Assembly: GCA_963767685.1 (NCBI GenBank)
Contig: CAVYEZ010000010.1
Coordinates: 571,671-635,670 of the forward strand
Length of the DNA stretch: 64,000 nucleotides
Source of the DNA: Trebonia sp963767685
GTDB lineage: Bacteria > Actinomycetota > Actinomycetes > Streptosporangiales > Streptosporangiaceae
Direction: 5' to 3'
Part shown: positions 17,583 through 26,949 of the stretch, one piece after another
How positions within the stretch are numbered: the stretch's first letter is position 1
How the letters are laid out: each line of letters begins with the position of its first letter
Translations under genes and position numbers: made by a program
Notes under the pieces: model-generated
What the model was told of the DNA's origin: nothing
Databases searched by the model: none
The model's input: only the letters and a program-made list of their open reading frames with translations

Positions 17583-19136
17583 TTAGGACGTTATGTCCCA
17601 TTGCTGGCAGGTGTTGTCGAGCTGGGCCCACTGGCGGACGACGGTGCCGTTGGCTTTCTCGCAGTCGAGCGCGTCGAGGACCATGCCGTTGCCGACGTTG
17701 CTGATCGTGTAGTGGCCGCCGACCTTGGTGACGTCCCATTCCTGGCAGTTGTTGCCGAGCGAGGTCCACAGGTCGGTCAGCGTGCCGTCGAAGATCCCGC
17801 AGTTCACGGAGTCGAGGACCGTGCCGCTGTTCACGTTGGTGATGATGTAGTGGCCGTTGCCCGCGCTGGCGAAGGTCCACTTCTGGCAGTCCGTCGCCCC
17901 GGTAGTCCACAGTTCCATCCCGGTGCCGTTGGCGGTCGCGCAGTTGTCGGGCTGGACGGCCGTGCCGCTGTTGACGTTGCTGATGCTGTACTGGGTCCCG
18001 GCGACCGGGAAGGAGGACGGCACCTGGCGGTACCCGGCCGCGACGATGTTCGCCTGGATCGCGTTGTCGGTCGCGGTGGACGGGTAGCCGGCGGTGATGA
18101 CTCCCTCGAAGAACGAGCCGTCGGAGCCGTTGCTGTCGTCGCCGCCGGTCCCGAGCAGCACCGACCCTTCCTGGTGCATCGGGGTGTAGCCGCCGATGTC
18201 GGGCAACGGGCCCGCGTACTCGGTGGTCAGGCCGCCCGCGTCGGCGTTGCCGTCTTCCAGCGCGTACGTCGTGGTGCCGTTGTTTTTCAGCATCGCGGTC
18301 ACGAACGGCGAACTGTTGCCCTTGTTGCCGGGGTCCGAGCCGTTGCCGCCGGAGAACAGGCCGTTTTCCATGTCCGCCTCGACCCACGGGCCGGTCCCGC
18401 CGCAGGGCGTGAACCAGCACAGGTTGCCGAAGTACACCGCGTCCATGTGCCCGTTGCCGGTGTCGGTGTTGGACGTCTCCGCGTTGCCGAAGTCGAAGCA
18501 GCACGAGGCGTCCGTGTGCTGCCCGCTGGTGACCATGTACGCGCCCTGGGGCTGGGACCCGGTGGGGACACCGCGGGTCACGTCGTTGCGGTAACCGACG
18601 CCGGCCTGGACGGACACGCCGTAGACCTGGTGGCCGTCGACGGTTACCGGCAGCGCGTTGGCGATCGCGCCGACGTCGGCCGAGCCGTTGCCGCCGATCG
18701 GCTCGATGCCGAGGTCGTTGCGTTCCTGGCTCTGGTCATAGAGCCGGGTGATGGTGCACACGGTCCCCGCGCAAAACGCGTCCTGCCTGGCCGCGTCCGC
18801 GTAGCCGTCCGGCCACCGCACGCCGATGTCGGTACTGGTGCCGTCGGAGACGCGGGTGACCCGGTACAGCGGCCCCTGGTAGTTGCGGTACAGCGCGCGA
18901 ACCGTGCTGTAGGCGGCCACGCACGGGGTGCCGCCCGCGGCGTAGATGCCGCACGGGCGCGCGGAGGGCGCGTTTGCCGCGGAGGCCGCGTTTGCCGCCG
19001 GGGCCGCGCTTGCCGCGGGGGCGGCCGACGCGGCGGAGAAGCCGCCCGCGATCGCCGAGCCCGCCAGCCCGCCCACGACGAGCAGCCCAGCGCTAATGAC
19101 CAGAATTAGCCTTCGACTGATATCGCTAACATGCAT
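17583..19136 (-). CDS. Secreted GH54 alpha-L-arabinofuranosidase with C-terminal ricin-type (CBM13-like) domain
   Basis: 517 residues. A Sec signal peptide (hydrophobic 10-30, ending SAIAGG) leads into an Ala-rich linker (32-58). Residues 60-370 match GH54: CGIYAAGGTPCVAA, vicinal Cys212-Cys213, nucleophile position E257 in DMENGLFSG and acid/base position D333 in GGDDSNG. The Cys-to-Glu (44) and Glu-to-Asp (76) spacings equal those I recall for fungal AbfB. Fungal enzymes carry a CBM42. Here residues about 380-517 instead form three beta-trefoil-like repeats ending CQKW, CQEW and CQQW. Predicted to release arabinofuranosyl side chains from arabinoxylan or arabinan outside the cell. Confidence 0.88.
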   Translation of the reverse strand: MHVSDISRRLILVISAGLLVVGGLAGSAIAGGFSAASAAPAASAAPAANAASAANAPSARPCGIYAAGGTPCVAAYSTVRALYRNYQGPLYRVTRVSDGTSTDIGVRWPDGYADAARQDAFCAGTVCTITRLYDQSQERNDLGIEPIGGNGSADVGAIANALPVTVDGHQVYGVSVQAGVGYRNDVTRGVPTGSQPQGAYMVTSGQHTDASCCFDFGNAETSNTDTGNGHMDAVYFGNLCWFTPCGGTGPWVEADMENGLFSGGNGSDPGNKGNSSPFVTAMLKNNGTTTYALEDGNADAGGLTTEYAGPLPDIGGYTPMHQEGSVLLGTGGDDSNGSDGSFFEGVITAGYPSTATDNAIQANIVAAGYRQVPSSFPVAGTQYSISNVNSGTAVQPDNCATANGTGMELWTTGATDCQKWTFASAGNGHYIITNVNSGTVLDSVNCGIFDGTLTDLWTSLGNNCQEWDVTKVGGHYTISNVGNGMVLDALDCEKANGTVVRQWAQLDNTCQQWDITS

Positions 19137-19299
19137 GACTCACCTCTCATCATCGAGACCACGACCGGTTTGCCAATTCAGGCAGATGAATCGGATGTGA
19201 ACGCTAACAGCGGACGCTAAAGCTGCCGGCAGGTCGTGTCAAGGCCCCGCCGGCGCCCCGCGGGGAGCAGGAATGGCGGGGCTTGGCGGGGCATCCCGC

Positions 19300-19338
19300 C
19301 CCCGTTCGGCATAAGCATTTTGAATTTTCCGAACGGGG
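19300..19338. repeat. Dispersed intergenic inverted repeat, full copy
   Basis: CCCCGTTCGG (19300-19309) and its exact complement CCGAACGGGG (19329-19338) flank a short A+T-rich core containing GCATTTTGAATTTT. A related full copy is at 54815-54849, and half copies are at 48489-48504 and 1487-1496. It lies between the GH54 and ABC exporter genes. Confidence 0.5.
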
Positions 19339-19401
19339 CCGGGCTGACTCTGGCCCGGCCCGCCTGGGCCTTGGCGGGTGCGACGGCGGCGCGGGCGCCG
19401 T

Positions 19402-21204
19402 TCAGCCGTAGGCGCGGGCCTGGAGGGTAAACAGCTCGGCGTAGAGGCCGTCCGCGGCCATCAGGTCGCGGTGCGCGCCGAACTCGGCGAGCCGGCCCCG
19501 GTCGAGCACGGCGATGCGGTCGGCCATGCGCACGGTGGAGAACCGGTGCGAGACGAGCACGGTGACGCCGCCCTGGCCCTGGCCGGCGCGCCCGGCCGAG
19601 GAGGCGTAGCGCCCGAAGAGCTCGTGTTCCGCGGACGCGTCGAGCGCGGCGGCCGGCTCGTCGAGTACCAGCAGCAGCGGTGCCTCCCGCATGAGCGAGC
19701 GGGCCAGGCCGATCGTCTGCCACTGCCCGCCGGACAGTTCCGCGCCGTGGTCGTAGGACCGCCCGACGTACCCGGCCAGGCCGCCGGTGACGGTCTTGAG
19801 CACCCGGTCGGCCCGCGCCTGGGCCACGGCCGCGCCCACCGCCTCCTGGTCGTTGATCCGCGCGACGTCGCCGTGGCCGATGCTCTCCCCCAGGGTCAGC
19901 TCGATGTGGGTGAAGTCCTGGAAGAGCGGGGCGACCCGGGCGCGCCACCGCTCTTGGTCGATGTCGGCCAGGTCCACGCCGTCGACCAGGATCCGGCCGC
20001 TGGTCGGCCGGTACAGCCCGCAGAGCAGCTTGACCAGGGTGGACTTGCCCGCGCCGTTCTCCCCCACGAGCGCGAGCGTCTGGCCGGCCGGGATCTCCAG
20101 GGAAAGGCCGGACAGCACCGGCTCGGCCGCACCCGGGTAGCTGAAGCTGACGTCCTCGAGCGTGATCCCGCGGTCCAGGCGGCTCGGCACGCGGGCGCTG
20201 GCGCTGGCCGGGCGGCCGGTTCTTCCTCGATCCTGGGCACTCGCGGCGATCGCGCGCAGCTCCTCGATGCGGTCGACGGTCCGGCCGGCGGTCTGCAGCA
20301 ACGACAGCAGCCCGAGGGCGCCGGAGACCTGCACGCTCACCTGAACCGCGAGCGTGATCACGAGCACCAGGTCGCCGATCGAGGCGTGCCGGTTCAGGGC
20401 GCTGGCCAGCTCGAGCACGATCGCGCCGCCGTAGCCGAGCGCGAAGAAGCCCTGGCCGACGGCGCGGTAGGCGGCGGCCTTCAGCTGGCCGCGCCACATC
20501 GCCGCGGTCACCTCGTCCCAGGTGCTCTCCTGCCGGGCCAGCAGCTCGCTTTCGCTGCCGAACAGGCGCAGCTCACGGACCGAGCCGATGCTGGTCGCGA
20601 GGTCGATGAGGTGCTTGTTGAGCCGGAGCCGTTCGGCGGTCTGCTCCCGGGCGGATTCCACGGCGTTCTGCGCCACGCGCTCCAGCAGCACCGGCACGAC
20701 GGCGCACACCGGCAGGAAGGCGAAGAACGGGTTGAGGTCGATGAGGATCCCGGCGGTGATGGCCGTCTGCAGGAGCAGGCCGGCGAGCTGGAGCACGGCC
20801 TCCAGCGCCCGGGTCGAGCCGAACAAGCCGTCGCGGACCAGGCCGATGTTGTCGGCGAAGTCCGCCCGGTCCAGGTGGTCGATGCCCGGCGGGCCGTTCA
20901 CCAGGGCCATGAGCTCGCCGCGGAGCCGGTTCTGCTGCAGCTCCGCCACCTCGAAGTAGTCGAGGTGCGCGAAGTGGCTGAGCATCAGCTGGGCGACCAG
21001 CAGCAGCGCGGCGAGCAGCGCGTACGTCAGCGCCGTCCCGGCCTGACGGCCGAGCAGTCCGTCGGTGAGGCCGCGCAGCGCGAGGGCGGCGAGGGGCGCG
21101 GCGATGTAGCCGGCGAACATCAGGACGACCGCGCGTAGGAGCCGGCCGCGGTCCACCTGGAGGCCGAGGGAGAACAGGTAGCGGGCGGCGCGGAAGATCC
21201 TCAT
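19402..21204 (-). CDS. ABC exporter, fused permease-ATPase (second gene of pair)
   Basis: 600 residues. About 1-320 is a six-helix ABC exporter membrane domain. About 345-590 is the nucleotide-binding domain with Walker A GENGAGKST, signature LSGGQ in HGAELSGGQWQTIGLARSL, Walker B LLLVLDEP and switch His in VLVSHRFST. ATGA overlap (21201-21204) with the upstream half-transporter gene indicates translational coupling and a heterodimeric exporter. No precursor peptide, lanthionine synthetase or cydDC-like context is seen beside it, so the cargo is unknown. Confidence 0.92.
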   Translation of the reverse strand: MRIFRAARYLFSLGLQVDRGRLLRAVVLMFAGYIAAPLAALALRGLTDGLLGRQAGTALTYALLAALLLVAQLMLSHFAHLDYFEVAELQQNRLRGELMALVNGPPGIDHLDRADFADNIGLVRDGLFGSTRALEAVLQLAGLLLQTAITAGILIDLNPFFAFLPVCAVVPVLLERVAQNAVESAREQTAERLRLNKHLIDLATSIGSVRELRLFGSESELLARQESTWDEVTAAMWRGQLKAAAYRAVGQGFFALGYGGAIVLELASALNRHASIGDLVLVITLAVQVSVQVSGALGLLSLLQTAGRTVDRIEELRAIAASAQDRGRTGRPASASARVPSRLDRGITLEDVSFSYPGAAEPVLSGLSLEIPAGQTLALVGENGAGKSTLVKLLCGLYRPTSGRILVDGVDLADIDQERWRARVAPLFQDFTHIELTLGESIGHGDVARINDQEAVGAAVAQARADRVLKTVTGGLAGYVGRSYDHGAELSGGQWQTIGLARSLMREAPLLLVLDEPAAALDASAEHELFGRYASSAGRAGQGQGGVTVLVSHRFSTVRMADRIAVLDRGRLAEFGAHRDLMAADGLYAELFTLQARAYG

Positions 21205-23135
21205 GACAGCGCGTCTTCCTGCTGTTGGTCTTGGTTTTGGTCGTCTTCTGGCTCGGCCTCGTCGCCGGCGTTGAACCGGCGCGCTTGCAGCTCGAACAGC
21301 TCGGCGTAGCGCCCGCCTCGTGCGAGGAGCTCTTCGTGAGTGCCCTGCTCGGTGATCCGGCCGTGGTCGAGCACCACGATCCGCTGCGCGCGGCGCACGG
21401 TGGAGAAGCGGTGCGAGATGACCACGGTCGTCAGCCCTTGCGTCAGCTCAAGGAAGCGGTCGAAGAAGGCCACCTCGGCGCGGACGTCGAGCTGAGCGGT
21501 CGGCTCGTCGAGCACTAGCACGGACGCTCCGGCGCCGGTGGCGAACAGGGCGCGGGCGAGCGCGATGCGCTGCCACTGACCGCCGGACAGGTCGGTGCCG
21601 CCCTGGTAGCGGCTCGACAGCACCGTGCGCAGGCCCTGCGGCAGGCTGTGGATCACCTCGGTGGCGCCGGCCCACTCCGCCGCCCGGTTGAGCGCTTCCC
21701 GGTCATGCATGCGCTCGGGCGCGCCCAGGCCGATGTTGGTCGCCGCGTCGAACTCGTACCTGATGTAGTCCTGGTAGATCACCGCGAGGCGGCGCTGCCA
21801 CGACCTGATGTCGAACTCGGCGAGGTCCGCGCCGTCCACGCTGATCCGCCCGCTGGTCGGCTCGTACAGCCGGGCCAGCAGCTTGACCAGGGTCGTCTTG
21901 CCCGCGCCGTTCAGCCCCACGATCGCCGTGGACGTGCCCGCGGGGAACTCAAGGTCCACCTCGTCGAGCACCTGGCGGTCGCTGCCCGGGTAGCCGAAGC
22001 TCACCCGCTCGAAGCGGATCGCTTGGCGGGGCACGTCGCTCGCGTCCCGCTGGCCCGATCGCAGCAGGCTCGCCCCGGCCGCGGCGTTGCGCTCGATCTC
22101 CAGGATCGAGTCGTGGGCGAGCATGCCGTACTGCGTCTGCACGTCCGCCTCGGGGAAGAACACGCCGAAGCGGAGCGGGATGAGGATCGCCTGGATCGCG
22201 AGGGAGAGGTCGAGCACGCTGAGCCCGCCGTTGTCGGCCGCGTTCCTCAGGATGACGAGGACGGCGGCGGCCCCGGCGAGCACGGCGAGGCTGAACCACA
22301 CGAACGGGCCGAGGAAAAGGCGGCGCCGCTCGTGCCACAGCGGCCGCAGGTAAGCATCGGACTCCTGCTCCCCCCGGGCCTGCCACCAGGGCAGCGTGCC
22401 GAGCACGCGGATCTCCTTGGCGGCGGCGAGCTCGCTGCCGGTGTCGAAGACGTAGAACAGCTTGCGGCGGGCCGCCGACAGCCGGTCGATGATCACCGAC
22501 CAGCGGGACAGCGACCCCCGTTGGCCGAAGCGGGCGACCAGGGCGGCGGCGGCGATCAGGAGCCCGGCCAGCGGGCCGAGCACGATCCCCACGATCAGCA
22601 CCGCGCCCAGCAGTTGCGCGTAGCGGGCGATGAGCGTGACCAGGCCGGCGGCGGCCGCGCCCGGCGTGACGAAGTACTCGACGAGCCCCCGGCGGGCGTC
22701 GCTCAGCTTGTCGAGCACTTCTGCCTGCTCGAGTTGGGCCACGGGCGCTTCGGTGAGCGTGCAGCGCATCAGCCGCCTGGTGCAGAAGCCATCGACGCGC
22801 CTGCTGATCAGCTCGGTGAGCGCGGCCTGGAACGGCGACAGGGCGCTCTGCAGCAAGAGCGCGACGATGGCCAGGGTCATCGCGGCGAGCACCGGTCCCC
22901 AGGCGTCATGGTTCGCGTGGCCGAGGGCGGGCACCCGGGCGATGGCGACGCTGGTGGCGATGACGAACGCGAGCGGGAGCAGGCCGATAACGAGGTTCAG
23001 CAGCGCGGCGACCGAGACGACCGGTCCTGCTTGCGGGAGGATGCGGATGATTGACCACCAGCTGCGCCGGCGTCCCCCGGCCCAGCTACGTACCCGGGCG
23101 ACTGCGGACTCGGTGCTGGCCGGCTGCGCGGTCAT
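21201..23135 (-). CDS. ABC exporter, fused permease-ATPase (first gene of pair)
   Basis: 644 residues from ATG 23135; the frame is open to a TTG at 23207, so the start is uncertain. Membrane domain about 25-330. The nucleotide-binding domain carries Walker A GLNGAGKTT, signature TDLSGGQWQRIALARALF, Walker B SVLVLDEP and the His of VISHRFST. Unlike the partner, it ends in an acidic Glu/Asp/Gln tail (EPEDDQNQDQQQED). The A+T-rich segment 23215-23280 upstream probably holds the promoter. It forms the other half of a heterodimeric exporter. Confidence 0.9.
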   Translation of the reverse strand: MTAQPASTESAVARVRSWAGGRRRSWWSIIRILPQAGPVVSVAALLNLVIGLLPLAFVIATSVAIARVPALGHANHDAWGPVLAAMTLAIVALLLQSALSPFQAALTELISRRVDGFCTRRLMRCTLTEAPVAQLEQAEVLDKLSDARRGLVEYFVTPGAAAAGLVTLIARYAQLLGAVLIVGIVLGPLAGLLIAAAALVARFGQRGSLSRWSVIIDRLSAARRKLFYVFDTGSELAAAKEIRVLGTLPWWQARGEQESDAYLRPLWHERRRLFLGPFVWFSLAVLAGAAAVLVILRNAADNGGLSVLDLSLAIQAILIPLRFGVFFPEADVQTQYGMLAHDSILEIERNAAAGASLLRSGQRDASDVPRQAIRFERVSFGYPGSDRQVLDEVDLEFPAGTSTAIVGLNGAGKTTLVKLLARLYEPTSGRISVDGADLAEFDIRSWQRRLAVIYQDYIRYEFDAATNIGLGAPERMHDREALNRAAEWAGATEVIHSLPQGLRTVLSSRYQGGTDLSGGQWQRIALARALFATGAGASVLVLDEPTAQLDVRAEVAFFDRFLELTQGLTTVVISHRFSTVRRAQRIVVLDHGRITEQGTHEELLARGGRYAELFELQARRFNAGDEAEPEDDQNQDQQQEDALS

Positions 23136-23417
23136 CTCCGCGACCCGCTTGGCTGGGCGCTGCCGACGCGACACATCCCCACGATGTTGAACATAGGGGA
23201 ATATCAACCATGAAACCGGTTAAGCCGCAAGGCATTTTTCCCACAAAACCGTCATTTCGGACGTTTATCGTTTTTGTCTTCGGAACCCGTCCAAGCGGAC
23301 CCTCGCGGCGATCACGTATCTTCTGAGGCAAGGGGATCCCTGGAGCGACTCCTGGAGTGACGAGCCGCCGTTCTGATGACTGCCGCGTAAGGCGCGGGGC
23401 GGCACCGTTGTGAGCGC

Positions 23418-23783
23418 CTACCCCGGAGCGGACGGCGCGGCATGGTAGGTCCACATCTCCGCCATGCGGTCGCCGTCAAGCCGGATGAGCCAGACCAGTC
23501 GGCTGTTCGCGGCACCCGGGCCGCGGCGCACCTCACCGACGGCGGCGACAAGGTCATCGCCGCCGAGGATCGCCGTTATGGTGAACCGGAGGTCCGGCTG
23601 CGCCGCCCGGAGCCTGCCGACCGCTTGCCGCACGCTGTCCGGGCCGGTCACCTCGGGATGGGCATGGTCAGTCCAGTCCGGGCCGAGGATCTGCCCCGCA
23701 GCCGAGGAGTCGCCGGTGTTCCACATCTCGAAATAGCGCGCAACGACCGCATGCCGCCCTGACGCGGCCATCTGTCCGTCCAT
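23418..23783 (-). CDS. SnoaL/NTF2-like small protein
   Basis: 121 residues from ATG 23783, behind a G-run site; the frame extends further upstream without family similarity. VVARYFEMWNTGDSSAAGQILGPDW followed by HPEVTGPDSVRQAVGRLRAAQPDLRFT is the SnoaL-like pattern of the NTF2 fold. These proteins are isomerases, cyclases or ligand-binding proteins; no specific activity can be assigned. It stands alone after the divergent ABC promoter region. Confidence 0.75.
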   Translation of the reverse strand: MDGQMAASGRHAVVARYFEMWNTGDSSAAGQILGPDWTDHAHPEVTGPDSVRQAVGRLRAAQPDLRFTITAILGGDDLVAAVGEVRRGPGAANSRLVWLIRLDGDRMAEMWTYHAAPSAPG

Positions 23784-24148
23784 CAAGCCCCCGTCCCATC
23801 TGCCGCGCCGGTATCCCGCGGACGAACCTACCTTGCCACTGGCTCGCTCGGCCAGTGGTGACAGTGGCGGACCCTTCTTCCCGACGACTTGCGCCAGCGC
23901 CTCCTCCAAGCACAGCACCGCCAGTACCGATGACGCGCGCCAGGTTCTGCCCGAACCCGCCGTCGCTGACCGGAGCCGCGGACGCGGAACGTGCGAGACG
24001 CTTCTGGCTAGGCGACGGAACCGCCTGAGGCGCGTGCACCAGATCCTTGACGCTTGTTCGGTGAGGAGCGCGGATCAGGCCGACCTGGCAGGCCATATTC
24101 GCCAGCAGGTGACAAAGCGCGGGACGTTAACTTGTACGGTTGCCGGGA
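23784..24148. other. Intergenic region without a clear gene
   Basis: Open frames occur on both strands but show no recognisable protein pattern. A small hairpin, CCACTGGC (23836-23843) with GCCAGTGG (23851-23858) and a 7-nt loop, lies 50 bp upstream of the SnoaL-like gene. Confidence 0.4.
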
Positions 24149-24400
24149 TTACTGGTTGCGCAGGGAGATCTGGTCGGACTCGGCGATGTGGTCTGCCTCG
24201 ACGGCCCGCAGTCCCTCCCCTAGGCGCTCGCGAGCCTGCCGCAGCAGCTTGAGGGAGTTGCTGGAAGGGCTTTGCGGGGCGGCACGCTCCGGGTCAGCCC
24301 CGTGCTCCTCGATGAGGTGAGTCTGGAGTGCGGCCGCGACTTCGTCGGCCGCCTTCAGCGCGTGGTAGATGGCTCGGTCCCGCGCGGTGTCGTTAACCAT
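24149..24400 (-). CDS. Small helical hypothetical protein
   Basis: 83 residues from ATG 24400 (reading MVNDTARDRAIYHALKAADE). It is mostly amphipathic helix with alternating acidic and basic residues, and a Pro/Ser-rich loop in the middle (PQSPSSNSLK). No family is recognised. Codon use with G/C at third positions and a sensible start support a real gene. Monocistronic; no context-based role. Confidence 0.5.
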   Translation of the reverse strand: MVNDTARDRAIYHALKAADEVAAALQTHLIEEHGADPERAAPQSPSSNSLKLLRQARERLGEGLRAVEADHIAESDQISLRNQ

Positions 24401-24523
24401 GTGGCCAGTATCGCGGATCGGTCGCCTGGTGTGTCTCCCCGGAAGGTAGCGGGCCCCTGCCGGGGACCAGTGCCCGGGCATGCCAGGCACGCGGGCGATG
24501 GCCGGGGGTTGCCGTAGCGGCCG

Positions 24524-25009
24524 TTACTGGGCTGGGAGTGCGGGGCGGGGCTTGCCGGGGGCGACGGTGCGGGCCAGGATCCCGAGGGTGGCCCGCAGTG
24601 CGCTTTCCGGGATCACCGGGAAGATGGCGGCGTCCTTCCAGTTCTGCTCGGCCGCCGACCAGTCGTAGTAGGACGTCACGAGGGTGCCCTCGTCGATTGG
24701 CTCCAGGCGGTAGCCGTACACGTGGCCGAGGTTCAGCTGGCCGCGGACGGTCCAGGTGATTTCCCGGTCCGGCGTGAACGTGACGATCTCGACGGTGACG
24801 TCGTAGAGGCCCAGGGGGTAGTCGTTGAGCGCTTCCCGGTCCATGTGCACGACGAAGGTGTCCCCCGCCTTGGCGACGACGTCCCCGCTGGCCTCCATCA
24901 GCATGCCGGAGCTGTCGATGGCGACGTGCCCCTGAGGGCTCGTGAGCACGGCGAAGATCTCACCCGCGGGCGCGGCCACCGCCCGCTGCACTTCGAGACG
25001 TTCCGGCAT
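24524..25009 (-). CDS. SRPBCC-fold (polyketide cyclase/dehydrase-like) protein
   Basis: 161 residues. The start LEVQRAVAAPAGEIFAVLTSPQGH is the typical first strand and helix of the START/SRPBCC fold. ITWTVRGQLNLGHVYGYRLEP and LVTSYYDWS form later strands, and the C-terminal helix contains LGILARTV. Proteins of this kind bind hydrophobic ligands or act as aromatases; the ligand is unknown. It is divergent from the truncated ThDP-enzyme fragment 160 bp away. Confidence 0.82.
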   Translation of the reverse strand: MPERLEVQRAVAAPAGEIFAVLTSPQGHVAIDSSGMLMEASGDVVAKAGDTFVVHMDREALNDYPLGLYDVTVEIVTFTPDREITWTVRGQLNLGHVYGYRLEPIDEGTLVTSYYDWSAAEQNWKDAAIFPVIPESALRATLGILARTVAPGKPRPALPAQ

Positions 25010-25168
25010 GTGCCGATTGTTGCACGCCGGCCGGCCCGGTGCCCGGCTGAGTTCGCCGGCTTCGGCACGGGTACCCCACCCTCCCTCGCCCTCCCTCGCC
25101 CTGCCGTCGCCGGCGTAGCGTCGGTCTCGACGGGGCGGTCGCCGATGGCAGTCCCATGGCCGGGAGGC

Positions 25169-25369
25169 ATGCAGATGGCCAGGACCGTAGCCGATGGCAT
25201 GTGGGAGATGCTGGCGTCAGCCGGGGTCCGCCGGTGTTACGGGATCGTGGGTGACGCGCTTAACCCGGTGATCGACGCGCTGCGGCGCAACGGCTCGGTG
25301 GACTTCGTCCATGTCCGCAATGAGGAGTACGGCGAAGCGCCCGCGGGAGCACACCGGCGCAGCCGGTGA
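25169..25369 (+). pseudogene. 5' fragment of a pyruvate oxidase-like ThDP enzyme gene
   Basis: ATG 25169 follows GGGAGG. The first 53 residues (ARTVADGMWEMLASAGVRR, CYGIVGDALNPVIDALRR, FVHVRNEEYG) are clearly the N-terminus of a PoxB-type thiamine-diphosphate enzyme, including the catalytic Glu of RNEEYG. It then breaks into unrelated EAPAGAHRRSR and stops. The full gene would be about 1.7 kb, and the remainder is absent from the window. A 3' deletion by rearrangement is the simplest reading. Confidence 0.75.
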
Positions 25370-25420
25370 GGGCGAGCGCGAGGACCGACCGCGAGCCTTC
25401 GCCAGTGGGCCATCATGACG

Positions 25421-26452
25421 TCACCCGAGGCGCGGACGGGACGGCGGTGCGGGCATCGCCGCCGGGGCGCGAACGGCGTCCGGGGCGACCAGCGCGGCGG
25501 CGGCCACCATGATGAGCAGTTCGGCCAGGCCCACGCGGGAAAGGTGCGGGTCGTTCGGGTAAAAACTGAGCGAGGTGAGCCGTTCCAGCCCGACGACGCC
25601 GGCCAGCAGGGCGAGGGTCAGCGACCACGGGCCCGTGCCGGCCCGGCTGGACCAGGCCCTCGGCGCGTGGGCCAGGCAGGCCAGGGCGACCAGGAGGCAG
25701 CACAGTCCGAAGTCGTCCGGAAGCCAGGCGGAGTTGCCGGTCAGCTGGAGCGTCAACCACGGCACGTTTACCAGGAGGTATCCGGCGGGCAGGGCCAGCA
25801 GCCAGGGCCGGCGCGGGACCGGCGGGGCGTCCCGGTGGAAGGCGGCCATGGCCGCCACCGGGGTGAAGTCCATCAGCACCAGGTACGACCACGACGCGAA
25901 CGGCGATACGAGCTCGCCGGCCAGCTGCCCCTGCAGCGCGATGGCTAGGGCCGCGGCGACCGCCAGGCCCGCGAAGGCCCGGGCAACGCCGTAACGTCCC
26001 AGGACCAGCGCTACGAAGACCACGATCCAGCTGTAGCTGCCCGCGTACCACACGGTGAGCCAGATGCCCCCAGCGGCCGGGGTCGGCGGAAGCCAGCCGA
26101 GCAGGCGATGGCTGCGGGCCACGAGCAAGATCGCACTCAGGCCCCATATCGCGTGGGTCAGCAGCAGCGCGAGCGCCGCCCCTCGGACCGCCTGCCCCCA
26201 GGCAAGGTAGCGGCGCGGAGCTCCTGCGCCGCCCAGGTAAAGCCGTGCCGCCAGGGCGACCACGCTGGCGACCTCCGGCCAGGTGGGCCGGCCGAACTCG
26301 AGGACGTACTCGTCTTCGTCCTCGTCGCCGGTCATCCGGCTGTCCAGGAGGGCGGCAACCATGTCCTCTTCCCATATGGCCCGGTAGTAGCCGGGCAGCA
26401 GCCGCAGCACCCGCCGGTAACGATCCTCCAGGTCCGGGCCGTCGATGTTCAT
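25421..26452 (-). CDS. Polytopic membrane protein paired with a PadR regulator
   Basis: 343 residues from ATG 26452, overlapping the PadR stop by 4 bp (ATGA). The N-terminal ~60 residues are soluble and contain DLEDRYRRVLRLLPGYYRAIWEEDMV, a pattern common in actinobacterial membrane proteins that sit next to PadR repressors. About eight hydrophobic segments follow. The gene pair resembles PadR-controlled permease or stress modules. No enzymatic motif is visible and the function is unknown. Confidence 0.8.
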   Translation of the reverse strand: MNIDGPDLEDRYRRVLRLLPGYYRAIWEEDMVAALLDSRMTGDEDEDEYVLEFGRPTWPEVASVVALAARLYLGGAGAPRRYLAWGQAVRGAALALLLTHAIWGLSAILLVARSHRLLGWLPPTPAAGGIWLTVWYAGSYSWIVVFVALVLGRYGVARAFAGLAVAAALAIALQGQLAGELVSPFASWSYLVLMDFTPVAAMAAFHRDAPPVPRRPWLLALPAGYLLVNVPWLTLQLTGNSAWLPDDFGLCCLLVALACLAHAPRAWSSRAGTGPWSLTLALLAGVVGLERLTSLSFYPNDPHLSRVGLAELLIMVAAAALVAPDAVRAPAAMPAPPSRPRLG

Positions 26453-26787
26453 CCGGCCGCCTCCCCGCTCGCCAGGCCCAGTCTTGCTCGCACCACCCGG
26501 GCGGTGGCGGCGCGCAGGTCGGCCTCCTCGGCCAGCGCGTCCCGCCCGTCCCGGGTGAGCCGGTAATAGCGGCGCAGCCGGCCGTCGCGCGCCTCCTCCC
26601 GGTCGGCCTCGATCAGCCCCTCCGCGGCGAGCCGGTCCAGCACCCCGTAGAGGCTGCCGATCTTCAGCTTGACCCGGCCGTCGGACAACTCGGCCACCTC
26701 GCGCACGATGCCGTACCCGTGCCGCGGGCTGTCGGCCAGCGCGGTGAGCACGAAGAACGCCTGCCCGGTCATGGGCTTGACTGCCAT
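26449..26787 (-). CDS. PadR-family transcriptional regulator
   Basis: 112 residues. The winged-helix core reads MTGQAFFVLTALADSPRHGYG, then LKIGSLYGVLDRLAAEGLI with the wing DGRLRRYYRLTRDG, the standard PadR (PF03551) pattern. A short C-terminal helix would give dimerisation. It is translationally coupled to the membrane protein at 25421, so autoregulation of that two-gene operon is likely. Confidence 0.92.
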   Translation of the reverse strand: MAVKPMTGQAFFVLTALADSPRHGYGIVREVAELSDGRVKLKIGSLYGVLDRLAAEGLIEADREEARDGRLRRYYRLTRDGRDALAEEADLRAATARVVRARLGLASGEAAG

Positions 26788-26949
26788 GCCGCCAATATAA
26801 TGGAATCCAAGATATTAGTCCATGATTGACAGTGAGTCTGACGGCACCGGCGTCCAGCGCACGCCATTCAGCCCGGGCCGACTGTGGCGGGGGCCGGCCC
26901 CGCTGGTTCATGCTGGTCGAGATGACGTCGCTGAGGAAGGGGAGCGGGC

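Noticed and set aside
19402..23207. ABC pair considered as cydDC or as a lanthipeptide exporter
   Set aside because: It lies 22 kb from cydAB and lacks any nearby precursor peptide, modification enzyme or peptidase; the cargo cannot be inferred.
23833..24252. 139-codon plus-strand frame
   Set aside because: No recognisable pattern and it overlaps the better supported minus-strand gene at 24149-24400.
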